From Manduca sexta (taxonomy: Eukaryota > Arthropoda > Insecta > Lepidoptera > Sphingidae), in contig NC_051131.1 of NCBI RefSeq assembly GCF_014839805.1, positions 5,506,913-5,570,912 on the forward strand: a stretch of 64,000 nucleotides of DNA, read 5' to 3'. Made by a program: the position numbers and the translations under genes. Shown piece after piece: positions 45,300 through 55,315 of the stretch (position 1 is the first letter of the stretch; every line of letters starts with the position of its first letter). The notes under the pieces were generated by a model. It was not told the origin of the DNA. It searched no databases and was given only the letters and a program-made list of their open reading frames with translations.

Positions 45300-46751
45300 A
45301 TGAAATTGCTACTGATTTTGGGCGTTGCGCTGGTGTTGCTCTTTGGTGAGTCCTTAGGTCAGCGATTTAGCCAGCCTACGTTCAAGCTACCTCAAGGTAG
45401 ATTGACACTTAGTCGAAAATTTAGGGAGTCCGGCAATGAGCCACTATGGTTGTATCAAGGCGACAACATACCAAAGGCACCATCAACTGCAGAACATCCC
45501 TTCCTTCCGTCTATAATAGATGATGTGAAGTTCAATCCAGATAGAAGATACGCGCGCAGTCTTGGTACACCAGACCATTATCATGGAGGCCGTCATTCCA
45601 TATCTCGAGGTAGCCAGAGCACAGGACCGACTCATCCGGGCTATAATCGCCGTAACGCCAGGAGTGTCGAAACGTTAGCTAGCCAAGAACATCTAAGCAG
45701 CCTGCCGATGGATAGCCAAGAGACTTTACTGCGTGGCACCAGGAGCGTGGAAACACTAGCTAGTCAGGAACATCTAAGCAGCCTGCCGATGGATAGCCAA
45801 GAGACTTTACTGCGTGGCACCAGGAGCGTGGAAACACTAGCTAGTCAGGAACATCTAAGCAGCCTGCCGATGGATAGCCAAGAGACCTTGCTGCGTGGCA
45901 CTAGGAGCGTGGAAACACTAGCTAGTCAGGAACATCTAAGCAGCCTGCCGATGGATAGCCAAGAGACCTTGCTGCGTGGCACTAGGAGCGTGGAAACACT
46001 AGCTAGTCAGGAACATCTAAGCAGCCTGCCGATGGATAGCCAAGAGACCTTGCTGCGTGGCACCAGGAGCGTGGAAACACTAGCTAGTCAGGAACATCTA
46101 AGCAGCCTGCCGATGGATAGCCAAGAGACTTTACTGCGTGGCACCAGGAGCGTGGAAACACTAGCTGGTCAGGAACATCCAAGCAGCCTGCCGATGGATA
46201 GCCAAGAGACCTTGCTGCGTGGCACTAGGAGCGTGGAAACACTAGCTAGTCAGGAACATCTAAGCAGCCTGCCGATGGATAGCCAAGAGACTTTGCTGCG
46301 TGGAACCAGAAGCGTGGAAACACTAGCTAGTCAGGAACATCTAAGCAGCCTGCCGATGGATAGCCAAGAGACTTTACTGCGTGGCACCAGGAGCGTGGAA
46401 ACACTAGCTAGTCAGGAACATCTAAGCAGCCTGCCGATGGATAGCCACGAGACCTTGCTGCGTGGCACTAGGAGCGTGGAAACACTAGCTAGTCAGGAAC
46501 ATCTAAGCAGCCTGCCGATGGATAGCCAAGAGACCTTGCTGCGTGGCACCAGGAGCGTGGAAACACTAGCTAGTCAGGAACATCTAAGCAGCCTGCCGAT
46601 GGATAGCCAAGAGACCTTGCTGCGTGGCACTAGGAGCGTGGAAACACTAGCTAGTCAGGAACATCTAAGCAGCCTGCCGATGGATAGCCAAGAGACTTTG
46701 CTGCGTGGAACCAGGAGCGTGGAAACACTAGCCAGCCAAGAAGTACTGTGA
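45300..46751 (+). CDS. repeat-bearing lebocin precursor (13 x 27-residue repeats)
   Basis: Intronless, 483 residues from the ATG at 45300 (the frame opens 30 bases earlier only with a TTG). The signal peptide is residues 1-20. The mature N-terminus would be Gln-21 (QRFSQPTFKLPQGRLTLSR), a basic peptide much like active lebocin N-terminal peptides, ending at RKFR/E (residue 42). Then come the conserved acidic core (PLWLYQGDNIPKAPSTAEHP, then IIDDVKFNPDRRYAR/S) and a Gly/His/Ser-rich peptide ending at RNAR/S. From residue 121 to 471 there are 13 tandem 27-residue units (RSVETLASQEHLSSLPM ... ETLLRGT), then a partial unit (RSVETLASQEVL) and stop. Every junction reads RGTR/SVE, an R-x-x-R convertase site, so the precursor could release 13 copies of an acidic Ser/Leu-rich peptide. 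Unit 7 has Ser-to-Gly and Leu-to-Pro changes (AGQEHP); unit 10 has Gln-to-His. Lebocin identity is secure; the role of the repeat peptide is unknown to me. Confidence 0.93.
   Translation: MKLLLILGVALVLLFGESLGQRFSQPTFKLPQGRLTLSRKFRESGNEPLWLYQGDNIPKAPSTAEHPFLPSIIDDVKFNPDRRYARSLGTPDHYHGGRHSISRGSQSTGPTHPGYNRRNARSVETLASQEHLSSLPMDSQETLLRGTRSVETLASQEHLSSLPMDSQETLLRGTRSVETLASQEHLSSLPMDSQETLLRGTRSVETLASQEHLSSLPMDSQETLLRGTRSVETLASQEHLSSLPMDSQETLLRGTRSVETLASQEHLSSLPMDSQETLLRGTRSVETLAGQEHPSSLPMDSQETLLRGTRSVETLASQEHLSSLPMDSQETLLRGTRSVETLASQEHLSSLPMDSQETLLRGTRSVETLASQEHLSSLPMDSHETLLRGTRSVETLASQEHLSSLPMDSQETLLRGTRSVETLASQEHLSSLPMDSQETLLRGTRSVETLASQEHLSSLPMDSQETLLRGTRSVETLASQEVL
45660..46712 (+). repeat. 81-bp in-frame tandem repeat, 13 copies
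   Basis: 1053 bp = 13 x 81, without any length change. Copies differ at a few silent sites: by the codons CTTTACTG, CCTTGCTG or CTTTGCTG and the Gly-Thr codons GGCACC, GGCACT or GGAACC they read in order A A B B C A B D A B C B D (A = TTTACTG/GGCACC; B = CTTGCTG/GGCACT; C = CTTGCTG/GGCACC; D = TTTGCTG/GGAACC). The first unit and the final partial unit share AGCCAAGAA where inner units have AGTCAGGAA. Homogeneous inside with diverged ends is the usual sign of unequal crossing-over. Confidence 0.95.
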
Positions 46752-46840
46752 AGTTAAACCATAGTCAGTCAAGTAAGCGTCATGTTAAGTTATATTAAAA
46801 TGTAATTAATGTCTATAACTATCTTGCATTACTAAAATCA

Positions 46841-46846
46841 AATAAA
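46841..46846 (+). promoter_or_regulatory. polyadenylation signal of lebocin 4
   Basis: AATAAA 90 bases after the stop codon at 46749-46751. Confidence 0.6.
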
Positions 46847-47177
46847 TTGATATTATAAAGATATAAAGTGGTATTTTTCTTGTTCAGAGCGCTCAACAGT
46901 GATGTATCATCCTCAAACACATACAATCAAAGACTTGGGAAGAAATTGTAATTCTTTAACTGTATGTAAAATTATTAGAAATTGTTAGAAATACTAAAAA
47001 GTAATCATTCGTGTCAATTTTTAATTAAATTATTATTGTTTTGAACATAGTAAAATAATACAAAAATAATGATAATAAAATATTCTTGTTACTTCAGATT
47101 TTTATAATGAGAATCAAGCCTTTATAATATACTTCGTTTAATTTCACCAATCGTGTACAAAAGATTCACGTGACAAA

Positions 47178-47663
47178 TCTAATATATAAAATTCTCGTGT
47201 CACAATGTTTGTCTCCGTACTCCTCCGAAACGGCTTTACCGATTTTAACCAAATTTTGCATGCATATTCAGTAGGTCTGAGAATCGGCTAACATCTATTT
47301 TTCATACCCTAAGTGTTAAGGGTTGTCCACCCTTAACATTTTTTTTATAATTCTATACAAATTTTTATTTTTTTTATTATGTCGCATTAAAAAATACATT
47401 CAACCCTAAATTTATACCCTTCTATCACCAACCCCTATTTTTTGTAAAAAAAAATGTTAAGGGTAAAACAAAGTCCCCCGCTGCATCTGTCTGCCTGAAC
47501 GTGTTAAACTCAAAAACTACCCAACGTATTAAGATGAAATTTGGTATGGAACAGTTTGAGACCCTGGGAAGAACATAGGCTCCCGGGAAACTACTACTTT
47601 TATAACGGAAAACTTTAGCCTGAAAAACTTTATAACGCGGGCGGAGCCGCGGGCACAAGCTAG
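47178..47663 (+). mobile_element. non-autonomous Helitron
   Basis: It starts TCTAATATATAAAATTCTCG directly after A and ends in CTAG directly before T, the A/T insertion rule of Helitrons. Just before the 3' end CGCGG-GCGGAG-CCGCG forms the expected GC-rich hairpin, followed by GGCACAAG and CTAG. It has no coding sequence and is 486 bp long, so it depends on a helicase supplied elsewhere. It sits 330 bp past the end of the repeat-bearing lebocin gene. Confidence 0.8.
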
Positions 47664-49855
47664 TAACTTATAACATATGTAGTGTATTTGAAATCAAAAC
47701 CTCCCATCTGTTAGTATATTGTATTGAAAAGTAATTGTTCTGCTATAAGCATATTAATAGTTGCCTACTTTTTTTTGTAGTCTTGTATACAGGATATATG
47801 ATAGTACAACCATTTACATACATATAAAGCATACGAAACACGTAATATGTGTGACTTTTGTATGCAATAAAAAATAAGTTAATACAATTTCACAAATTTA
47901 TTGGATGCATTATTTCTATTCATTACAAATACATTATTTTAAAAGTTATTTGCTACGTGAGTGTTTTTACACAACTAGTCATATTCCACGAACGATATCG
48001 AGTCGAGATCTTGGTCTGCATCCACGTGAATAATTCATGAGGGTTAAACGGTCAAGACTCCTCTCTCGAGACGATATAAATTTTCACAATAATCTTGATA
48101 ACGGAGAATTCATAAAAAGTTCATAATATTTAAATTTATGCGTTCCATTTTGTAATTTAAGTGCTTATTGCTTTTTATAACGGCATACTTCATGTGCAAA
48201 ACGAACTGATGTGTTATTATTTTGCTATTTCACAAAGATTTTCTAGGAGTTAAAAATATAGATAGATAGAATTAGCATATTATGGTTCCTTTTATTTAGT
48301 AAATAATAAAAAATAACAATATGAAATGACCATTTGCTAGAGTTGAACAGAATGTTAAAAAATACTATTATAAAATCAAAAAGTGAGCCACTTGTAAAAC
48401 AATTAACGACCCCGTGACAAAGGTTTAAGAATCATAATTTCCATTTCGTGTAAGTAGCCCTCTGTTTCTATTATTATTTGCCTAATTTCCTTATAATTAC
48501 GTAGCATTTGAATTTCATTTTCATTTTTTTGTTGTTGAACTCCTGCTAGCCAGTGCACTTCCGGAGGCGACGGTGGCGCCACAAATATTAACAGCGTGGC
48601 TTCAGAGCGGCGAATAAAAGCGAAATTTTCCGCGTAGTTAGTGGTTTTCGACGCGGCAAAATATTTAGCTCAAGCAATTTCGTTGCAAAGCTTTGAACAT
48701 ACATTTCGACACCTTTTATTTTCTTGTGCAGCCGTTTTATGGTTGGTACGCGTTGTCAATAATATCCAAATTGCTTTGACTTTTCTCGAAGGACAGTTTA
48801 TGTGTATCAAAATTCTTTACAATAAATTGATACATTCACTTCAAATTAAAACCTCAGTGATAAATAATTGTAAGATACCTGCAGGACTCATAAGGCCATT
48901 TTAGTCCATGGAGAAATTTATTATTGTTGTAAATATTCTGTATTAGGTTCGGTTTGCTATTTGTAAGGCCGTAGCGTAGACAAGTGAAATGCCTTGGTTA
49001 CTTTTTTGTTTATAGGTTTTTTTCGTAGTCGTGCACTCTGGGCAGAGTGGTGATGATCATGTCTGTCTATAAGTAAGTACTCTTTATTGCACTACTTAAC
49101 GACAAAAATGTAGTAAAAATATTTTTTTTTTTTATAAATAAATTATAATTTTAATATTTTTGGAATTTAAATTCCTACTCTTCAATAACGTCCTAATAAT
49201 AATGATAATATTATTTAAATAATGTTTTTGATATAATTTATGGACTTTTACAATCATCGTTATAAATCTAGGTAGTCCCGAGTGGTTCAATCGTATTACA
49301 TGTAAATGCACTGATTACAGTGAATAATATGCCACAAATGTAAGTTATCCTATTAATGCTAGTTTATATTGGAATTATCTCTCATGATGGTGTATGGAAA
49401 TGTTCATTACGCACTGAAAAGCAGTGTCTTGTTTTTATTGTCATAACACAGCTTATGCTAAGATGGCCACCTAGTTGTCACGCTTAGGACATGGAATATG
49501 TTTTAAGCACTTTTTTTTTACCGCGTGTACCATGATAATAAGTGTTCTTTATTTTGTCATCGTAATCCTACAGAGTTAAGGCTAACTCATAGTTCTTAGC
49601 AGCCCTACATTCTTTGTCGTTTTTAACAACTACATATCGGATCCGTATTCTAGTTGTGTTTCAGGGTCCACAAGCCACAGAGTGTTGGCGTTCAGTCCTA
49701 GCCCAATGTGGTTTTTATATTTAATGCGTGAATCTTAAAATAGTTTACAAACTGAGCCAGCAAGCGTGATCGTTTCATTATTGTAAGCAGATTAGCCTCA
49801 ACTTTAAAATATATTTTCAGTTGCTTAATATAAATTGATTCCTTCCTAAACAAAT
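47664..49855. other. non-coding, nothing recognised
   Basis: AT-rich DNA. A GC-richer patch at about 48540-48640 (CCGGAGGCGACGGTGGCGCC) stands out, but no exon could be supported. Confidence 0.4.
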
Positions 49856-50072
49856 TTCGGCCACTGAGACCAATCTCAACAGATATCATCCAAGTACGCA
49901 GGAGATATTATAGTGCACAAGTGCTCTTGCTTTTCTCTCTGTTCCTACAGTGTCATAATCCGGTGAGACGGCAATCCGACATGACCCAAGATAGATCAGG
50001 TGCAGGATTAACGGATTTACGTCCTTTCCGAAGCACGAACTTATCACACTGCCAACTTCCTGACTCACATTT
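49856..50072 (-). repeat. SINE (family C), head missing
   Basis: TCGGCCACTGAGACCAATCT..CAGATATCATCC..TCTCTGTTCCTACAG..AGACGGCAATCCGACATGA..AGATCAGGTGCAGGA..CCAACTTCCTGACTC follows the body of the copy at 51290-51612 in the same orientation, without the tRNA-like head. Confidence 0.7.
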
Positions 50073-50474
50073 ATATAAATAGTAGATTAATGCGGAACGA
50101 AAATGAAGGTGTTTATAGAAAAGCTGACCAAAACAGGCCAGCTTTACGCACTATTCAAATACAATAAAGTATCCGCTGATGCAAATGTTGCAATCGCAGT
50201 TTCACGTCAACTGCAGGGTATTCGTAATTCATAAATTTTACACCTTGATTTGCCAGAGTTTGACGGCTGAATATTTTATTATCCCTGGCGCAGCAAAGTG
50301 ATTACAGTGAAATATAGGATATATGATAAATTCAGTGACTACATAGGTTTAGAGAACTAACAGCTAAAGAACTAGGGGTCTAGAGAGCTAGAAACTAAAA
50401 GCTAGGTAATTTTCGAAATGCACATATCGATAAATCCGCATATTATACAGACATGTGTTTCTTTAAGTCTCTCT

Positions 50475-50632
50475 TCTATACTAATATATAAAGCTGAAGG
50501 GTTTCTTTGTACGCGCCAAACTCAGGAACTACTGAACCGATTTTGATTTTTTTCACTAATATTAAGCTATATAACTTCTGAGTGTAACTTTTTGTCCCGG
50601 GAAAAAATTTCACACAAACGGAGGCAAAAGTT
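50475..50632 (+). mobile_element. Helitron-like fragment (Lep1-like)
   Basis: TCTATACTAATATATAAAGC, then CTGAAGGGTTTCTTTG, CTACTGAACCGATTTTGA and TTTTTGTCCCGGGAAAA resemble the element at 12313-12528. The 3' end (GGAGGCAAAAGTTGG) no longer has a clear CTRR, so it is degraded. Confidence 0.5.
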
Positions 50633-51289
50633 GGTTACAACATTTATCTACATTACGAGTTAATAAATAAAAAAATATACCAAAATAAACCATTTGGCAT
50701 AAAGCAATGTATATATAAAGCCTTTGGTGATTACTGATTAGCATTAATTACATTTAATTAAGATTATTACTTTCAAAATAATTTATAATAATTTTAACAC
50801 ACCGCCAAATTACGAAGATATCAAATAAGACAATAAAAGTAAAAACATAAATATTTAGCAGAGAGAGTGATCGCCATTCAGCCTTACAAGAAAGGGTCGC
50901 GAAGTTTCCGTAGATTTCGTCCTCAGATAAAAAGTAGCAATGTCGAAAGTTTTAACTCCGCTCTCAACTAACGAAATTCCCAAAAGTTTTATATTCCCAA
51001 TCCATATTACTATGCAAATATTTATCAAGCGGCGCGGCACTCGTGACAAGAGACATGTTGGAAATAAAATATTCGTTCTAAAACCGGAGAATAACTTTTA
51101 TGCAGGGTTTGGTCAAACCTAGCACGTTAGCTTCGATCCGTACCGATGATAGTAACTTTCTATCCCGCTTATTATCTTGTGATGTGGATTTTTGAAGTAT
51201 TGAGCACATGTTATTACGTTGAAATTGTACTTGTAAGAGTGCGATGTGCCTATAGTGCAGTTGTTTTTTTTTTTAATAAATGAATGAAT

Positions 51290-51612
51290 CCAAATCCGAA
51301 TTTGGCCACGGCGGCCAAACTCAACAGATGTCAGCCAGGTATGCAGGTGTACTCTCTGTTCCTTCACTCTTATAGCCCGTGCAGATGGCAATCCAACATG
51401 ATCGGAGAGAGATCAGGCGCAGGACCAGCGGCTTTACGTTACCGAGGCACGTTGGGTATCACACCGCTAACTTCCCGACTCCGAACTGCAATTGAGTAAT
51501 GGAAAAACACAGTCACAATTATTTTTAGCCTGACCCGGGATTGAAACCCAGGACCTCCGCGCGATAGTCGTACTAGTACCCTGTACGTGTCACAACTACG
51601 CCATCGAGGCAA
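51290..51612 (-). repeat. tRNA-derived SINE (family C), most complete copy
   Basis: On the minus strand it starts TGCCTCGATGGCGTAGTTG (box A) with GGGTTTCAATCCC (box B region), a head like that of family B. It then continues into a different body (CCATTACTCAATTGCAGTTC..GGTGTGATACCCAACGTG..TTGGCCGCCGTGGCC). Related bodies lie at 49856-50072 and 26496-26586. Confidence 0.75.
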
Positions 51613-52854
51613 AGTTTTTATTTTCCAATAGGCCGACAACGGGTAAGTGGGTAACATAATACCATGGTAACATATCAACATGTTGCAAATAATAGGCCTA
51701 CAAATTAATAATAGAAACAAGGGAAGGGAGCCGTTGGTTCAGGCCTTTCTAAATCTCTCAGTTCCTAACGCAATAAATTTACTACATATTGGATTCGTAA
51801 TTAAGGGTCATTGTGAGAACGCGTTAATGAATATTACCACATACTCATCTTTACTTCTACTAACATCAAAAAAATCATCCCAGAATAACGAATATTTTCA
51901 CCATAAATCCCAGTTTTACTTTTGTGCAAATATGGCGTGCGCGTGAGTATATTTCTGACTGAAAATGTGATGTTACCGCTGCGACGAATGCTTTTAGAGT
52001 AGTAATAGCGGCATTAGGGCCCGTAAAATTAATGTTACTTCTTATTGTTATTAATTTTGTTTAAAACTTTTTCATTTTACATTTGCTGTTCAAGTACCTA
52101 ACTTATTTGTAAAGTGTTATTTTTAAGAACATAAGTATGTGGTTTCATTAACGTAATATTAAAATGACCCTTTATATGTCAATGCAAATGGCTTAGATAA
52201 GACAGGGCATATATATAATAAATTATTAAGTTGTATAACTAATTTGCAAGAATAAGACGCAATTATAACCATTGCAGTGACTCGCATCGTCGTCTAAACT
52301 GATACTACTAAAATATATGTATATGTACACTAAGTATGATAAAATTGTGAATTAAATATTCATTGATTCTTTTAAAACAGTTTAATTAAATTTTTATAAT
52401 GAAGTGAAGCATTAAATATAAAAAGATAATATTTTTTTAGGTGAAAATGGTTTTACAAGAGTCCAATAACATTCCCACAACCATAGGCACTGCACTATTT
52501 AAACAAAATGCCTTGCTGACAACGGGCCCGAGCGTTAGCACTGAATTAACGAACAGTCTAAAGTTTAGTTCACGCCGAATGCAAAAACAGATAGACACAT
52601 TTAAAATTTTAACGTAGTTTAGAACTGTCGCGTGTTTACAGAAACTTTGAATGGAATGTAAATTTCAATATAGTAGATGCCTCGTGCATTAATCATCGTT
52701 TTAGTATGTATTTCAAACATTTTTAGAGTTATGTTGTAGACAGTTCTGTCTAAATCAAGAACCACCATTCCAAATTAAAAATTAAAACAATGGTCATTAA
52801 TCTTAAGAAAATCAATATAGAGTTAACTGATCATTTATTGGTGATAGGATATAT
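51613..52854. other. non-coding, nothing recognised
   Basis: AT-rich, without supported gene or repeat. Confidence 0.4.
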
Positions 52855-53035
52855 ATTATATCCACCCGGATAGCGACTATCATACAAGGATTTAAAACCC
52901 GCCTAAAAAAAATAGTGGCCTTCTTAAGTGTTTCGCGTTATGGGATCAGCCTGGGCATATCCGATTCCAACTGGCCGGCATAATTGTATGAACTGCCGAG
53001 GGGTAATCATCTCTCGTCAGTCATCATTGTATTGG
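52855..53035 (-). repeat. dispersed repeat (TGGCCGGCATAAT family), copy 1
   Basis: ATCCACCCGGATAGCGACTATC..AACTGGCCGGCATAATTGTATGAACTGCCGAGGGGTAATCATC..TCTCGTCAGTC is similar, in opposite orientation, to 54000-54215. The pair lies about 1 kb apart as an inverted repeat. Confidence 0.65.
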
Positions 53036-53999
53036 ACTTCTACTTAACATCATAAAAATAATAAATCAATTCACAATGCTTATTAAAAGTATGTTTATTT
53101 TATTTATTTATTATAAGTATCAACATACATAGAACAATGTAAAAAATAATGACTTATTCTAACTTTTGTACTAGTAGTGGCTATATAATCGTGCTGGTGC
53201 TTAAAAAGGAAAACCTGAGCTATAAACACCAGTTGATAAGTACCCATCTACGTTACAAAAAACATATTATTTTATACCATTTTTTTAGCCGTAGAACAGT
53301 ATCCAAATTTAAAAATAGAACTGTCTGCCCTCGATAAAGGCCGTATCCCCGTAACTGACCAATCTCCAGTTTGAAATGTTTGGCAGAATAGCATTCGGGT
53401 GTAAAAACACCCTATGTTACGCAAATGTTTTTGTTTACGAAAGTGGCGCATGCATTGTGAAAAACATAGTTATTCATATAATTTACACGGTGGTTAATTT
53501 ACGGATATTATGCCGTAAAGAGTAAGGGAGTGTTTAAATAAAAAACGAACGTATTATATTTAAAGCGAATAAAATAACCCAGCGTGTAGAGGTTTTATTA
53601 TTGTTACGAATTAAAATATCCTAGTCTTTATAAAGGAAATATTATAGCAAAAGGTTTCCTAGCTTAAGATAGAATGATGAATATCAAAAGGCGTCTTAAC
53701 CGAAATGTATTTGCAAAATTCAGGAACCAGAGTTCAGTATCGCAGCGTTCATGACATATTATATTATTCTTATTACTGTAGTCGATTAATTCAAGTTCGA
53801 TGTTTTTTTATTTATTCGTGCACGTGGCAGTGACCGCACTGCACCTGAATGTAAGGAATTGGTAAGAATTTTCTGATGATAAGAATTGTCACTAAACTAT
53901 AATTTTAAAGTTCACGTAGTAAGGTGGGGTTTAGTTATATAAGCTATTCGATGTAACTACTTCTTCCTCTTATAATGATAAATTATTTTCATGGGCACG
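53036..53999. other. non-coding between two inverted repeat copies
   Basis: AT-rich; no gene or additional repeat recognised. Confidence 0.35.
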
Positions 54000-54215
54000 G
54001 AAGAATGACCTCAATGGACGTGATGGTAAGTAGACTGGAACCCAAATAACTGTCTACTGAGGAGAGATTTCTCGCCAGTCGACATAATTATGCCGGTCAA
54101 TTTAATAAACGCGTTTAACTCGGAACGCGGTACCCTTACGTGTCAGTAAGGCGTGTTTTACACCTTGTTGACGATAGTCGCTGTCCGAGCGGATAAAAAA
54201 TATCCTACCACTAGC
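54000..54215 (+). repeat. dispersed repeat (TGGCCGGCATAAT family), copy 2
   Basis: GAATGACCTCAATGGACGTG, GTAAGTAGACTGGAACCC, CGCCAGTCGACATAATTATG, then CCGGTCAATTTAATAAACG and GACGATAGTCGCTGTCCG; the complement matches copy 1 at 52855-53035. Confidence 0.65.
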
Positions 54216-55070
54216 ATACCTAATGTATACTCATTATGTATACTCATATGTCCAGTAAGATTTCTAGTGTTATATTCTTACGTAATAAGGTATGCTTAAA
54301 ATGGTATTATATTTAAAATGACATATCCATAACGATATTTCGGTGTCATGAAATGAAAGTATCTTGTGAGACCTATTTTCATCGGCAAATCTAATCTAAA
54401 AAGTTACCAACAAAATGATCTCTGACCTTACATTATAAGCATAGTTAACTGCAGTAATTCCTTATAACTGTCACAACATTATGTTTTATTGTCATGAAGA
54501 GCGGCAGTATTTTTTGCCGACATGGCATTCCAGGTCTTAACGTCCTTTTGAAATTTTACATCAAACGAAAGTAAACTCGTTATGATAAAACAAAGATAAC
54601 TTGTTATTTGTTTTTTTTTCGTAAAATCTCCCAATTTCACCGACGTAATTTCGTTATAACAGCCTTCAACCAAAATGATCTTATCATGGCCCAGAATTTT
54701 CTTTATTAGCTATGGGCTATTAGGATTCTCGGGGTTTTCATCCATTTTGTCTTTAGTAGGCATTATTGACGGTTGGAACGCCTTAACAGTCTGAGAAGGA
54801 GGTCCACCTAATCCTGTTAACGAAAAAACGTCTTTTGGGTCTGACAATAGGCAGATTTTTAATGATATTGTACCTTACAGACTACATTATTGAGATTACA
54901 ATAGATTTTTATCGCAGATAGTAATATAAATTTCATTTTATTTTTAATGGGGCTAACGCTAAGGAAGATTGGCAAAGTAATAATGTAGGTTGGCACATGG
55001 CATTGAGACGAAATCTGTAACTCACCTAGGTACAATAATTGCATTTTATATGTTAAACTTATAATGAAAC

Positions 55071-55315
55071 GAGCAAAAGCTCGCGGCTTCCCCCGCGTGA
55101 TGGAGTTTTCCGGGATATTTTTTTTCCGACGTACTTGATATATTATGACCAAATTACGCAAAATCATTATAAATTGTAGCCTATGTGTTATTCTAATGTA
55201 TAACCAATGTTACTGTAAAATTTCATCCAAATCCGTTCAGTTGTTTCTTCGTGACAGAGGAACAATCATACATACATCCTCACAATCTTTCGCATTTAAA
55301 GTATTAGTAGGATGT
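55071..55315 (+). repeat. dispersed element of the ATCCGTTCAG class
   Basis: CAAAAGCTCGCGGCTTCCCC, then CGCGTG at the left end, ATTTCATCCAAATCCGTTCAG in the body, and CATACATACATCCTCACAAT, then CTTTCGCATTTAAAGTATTAGTAGG at the right end. Same class as 36431-37215, 41613-41800 and 63100-63275. Non-coding. Confidence 0.6.

Noticed and set aside
45660..46712. CRISPR-like array
   Set aside because: The units are contiguous 81-bp coding repeats without spacers, in a eukaryotic gene.
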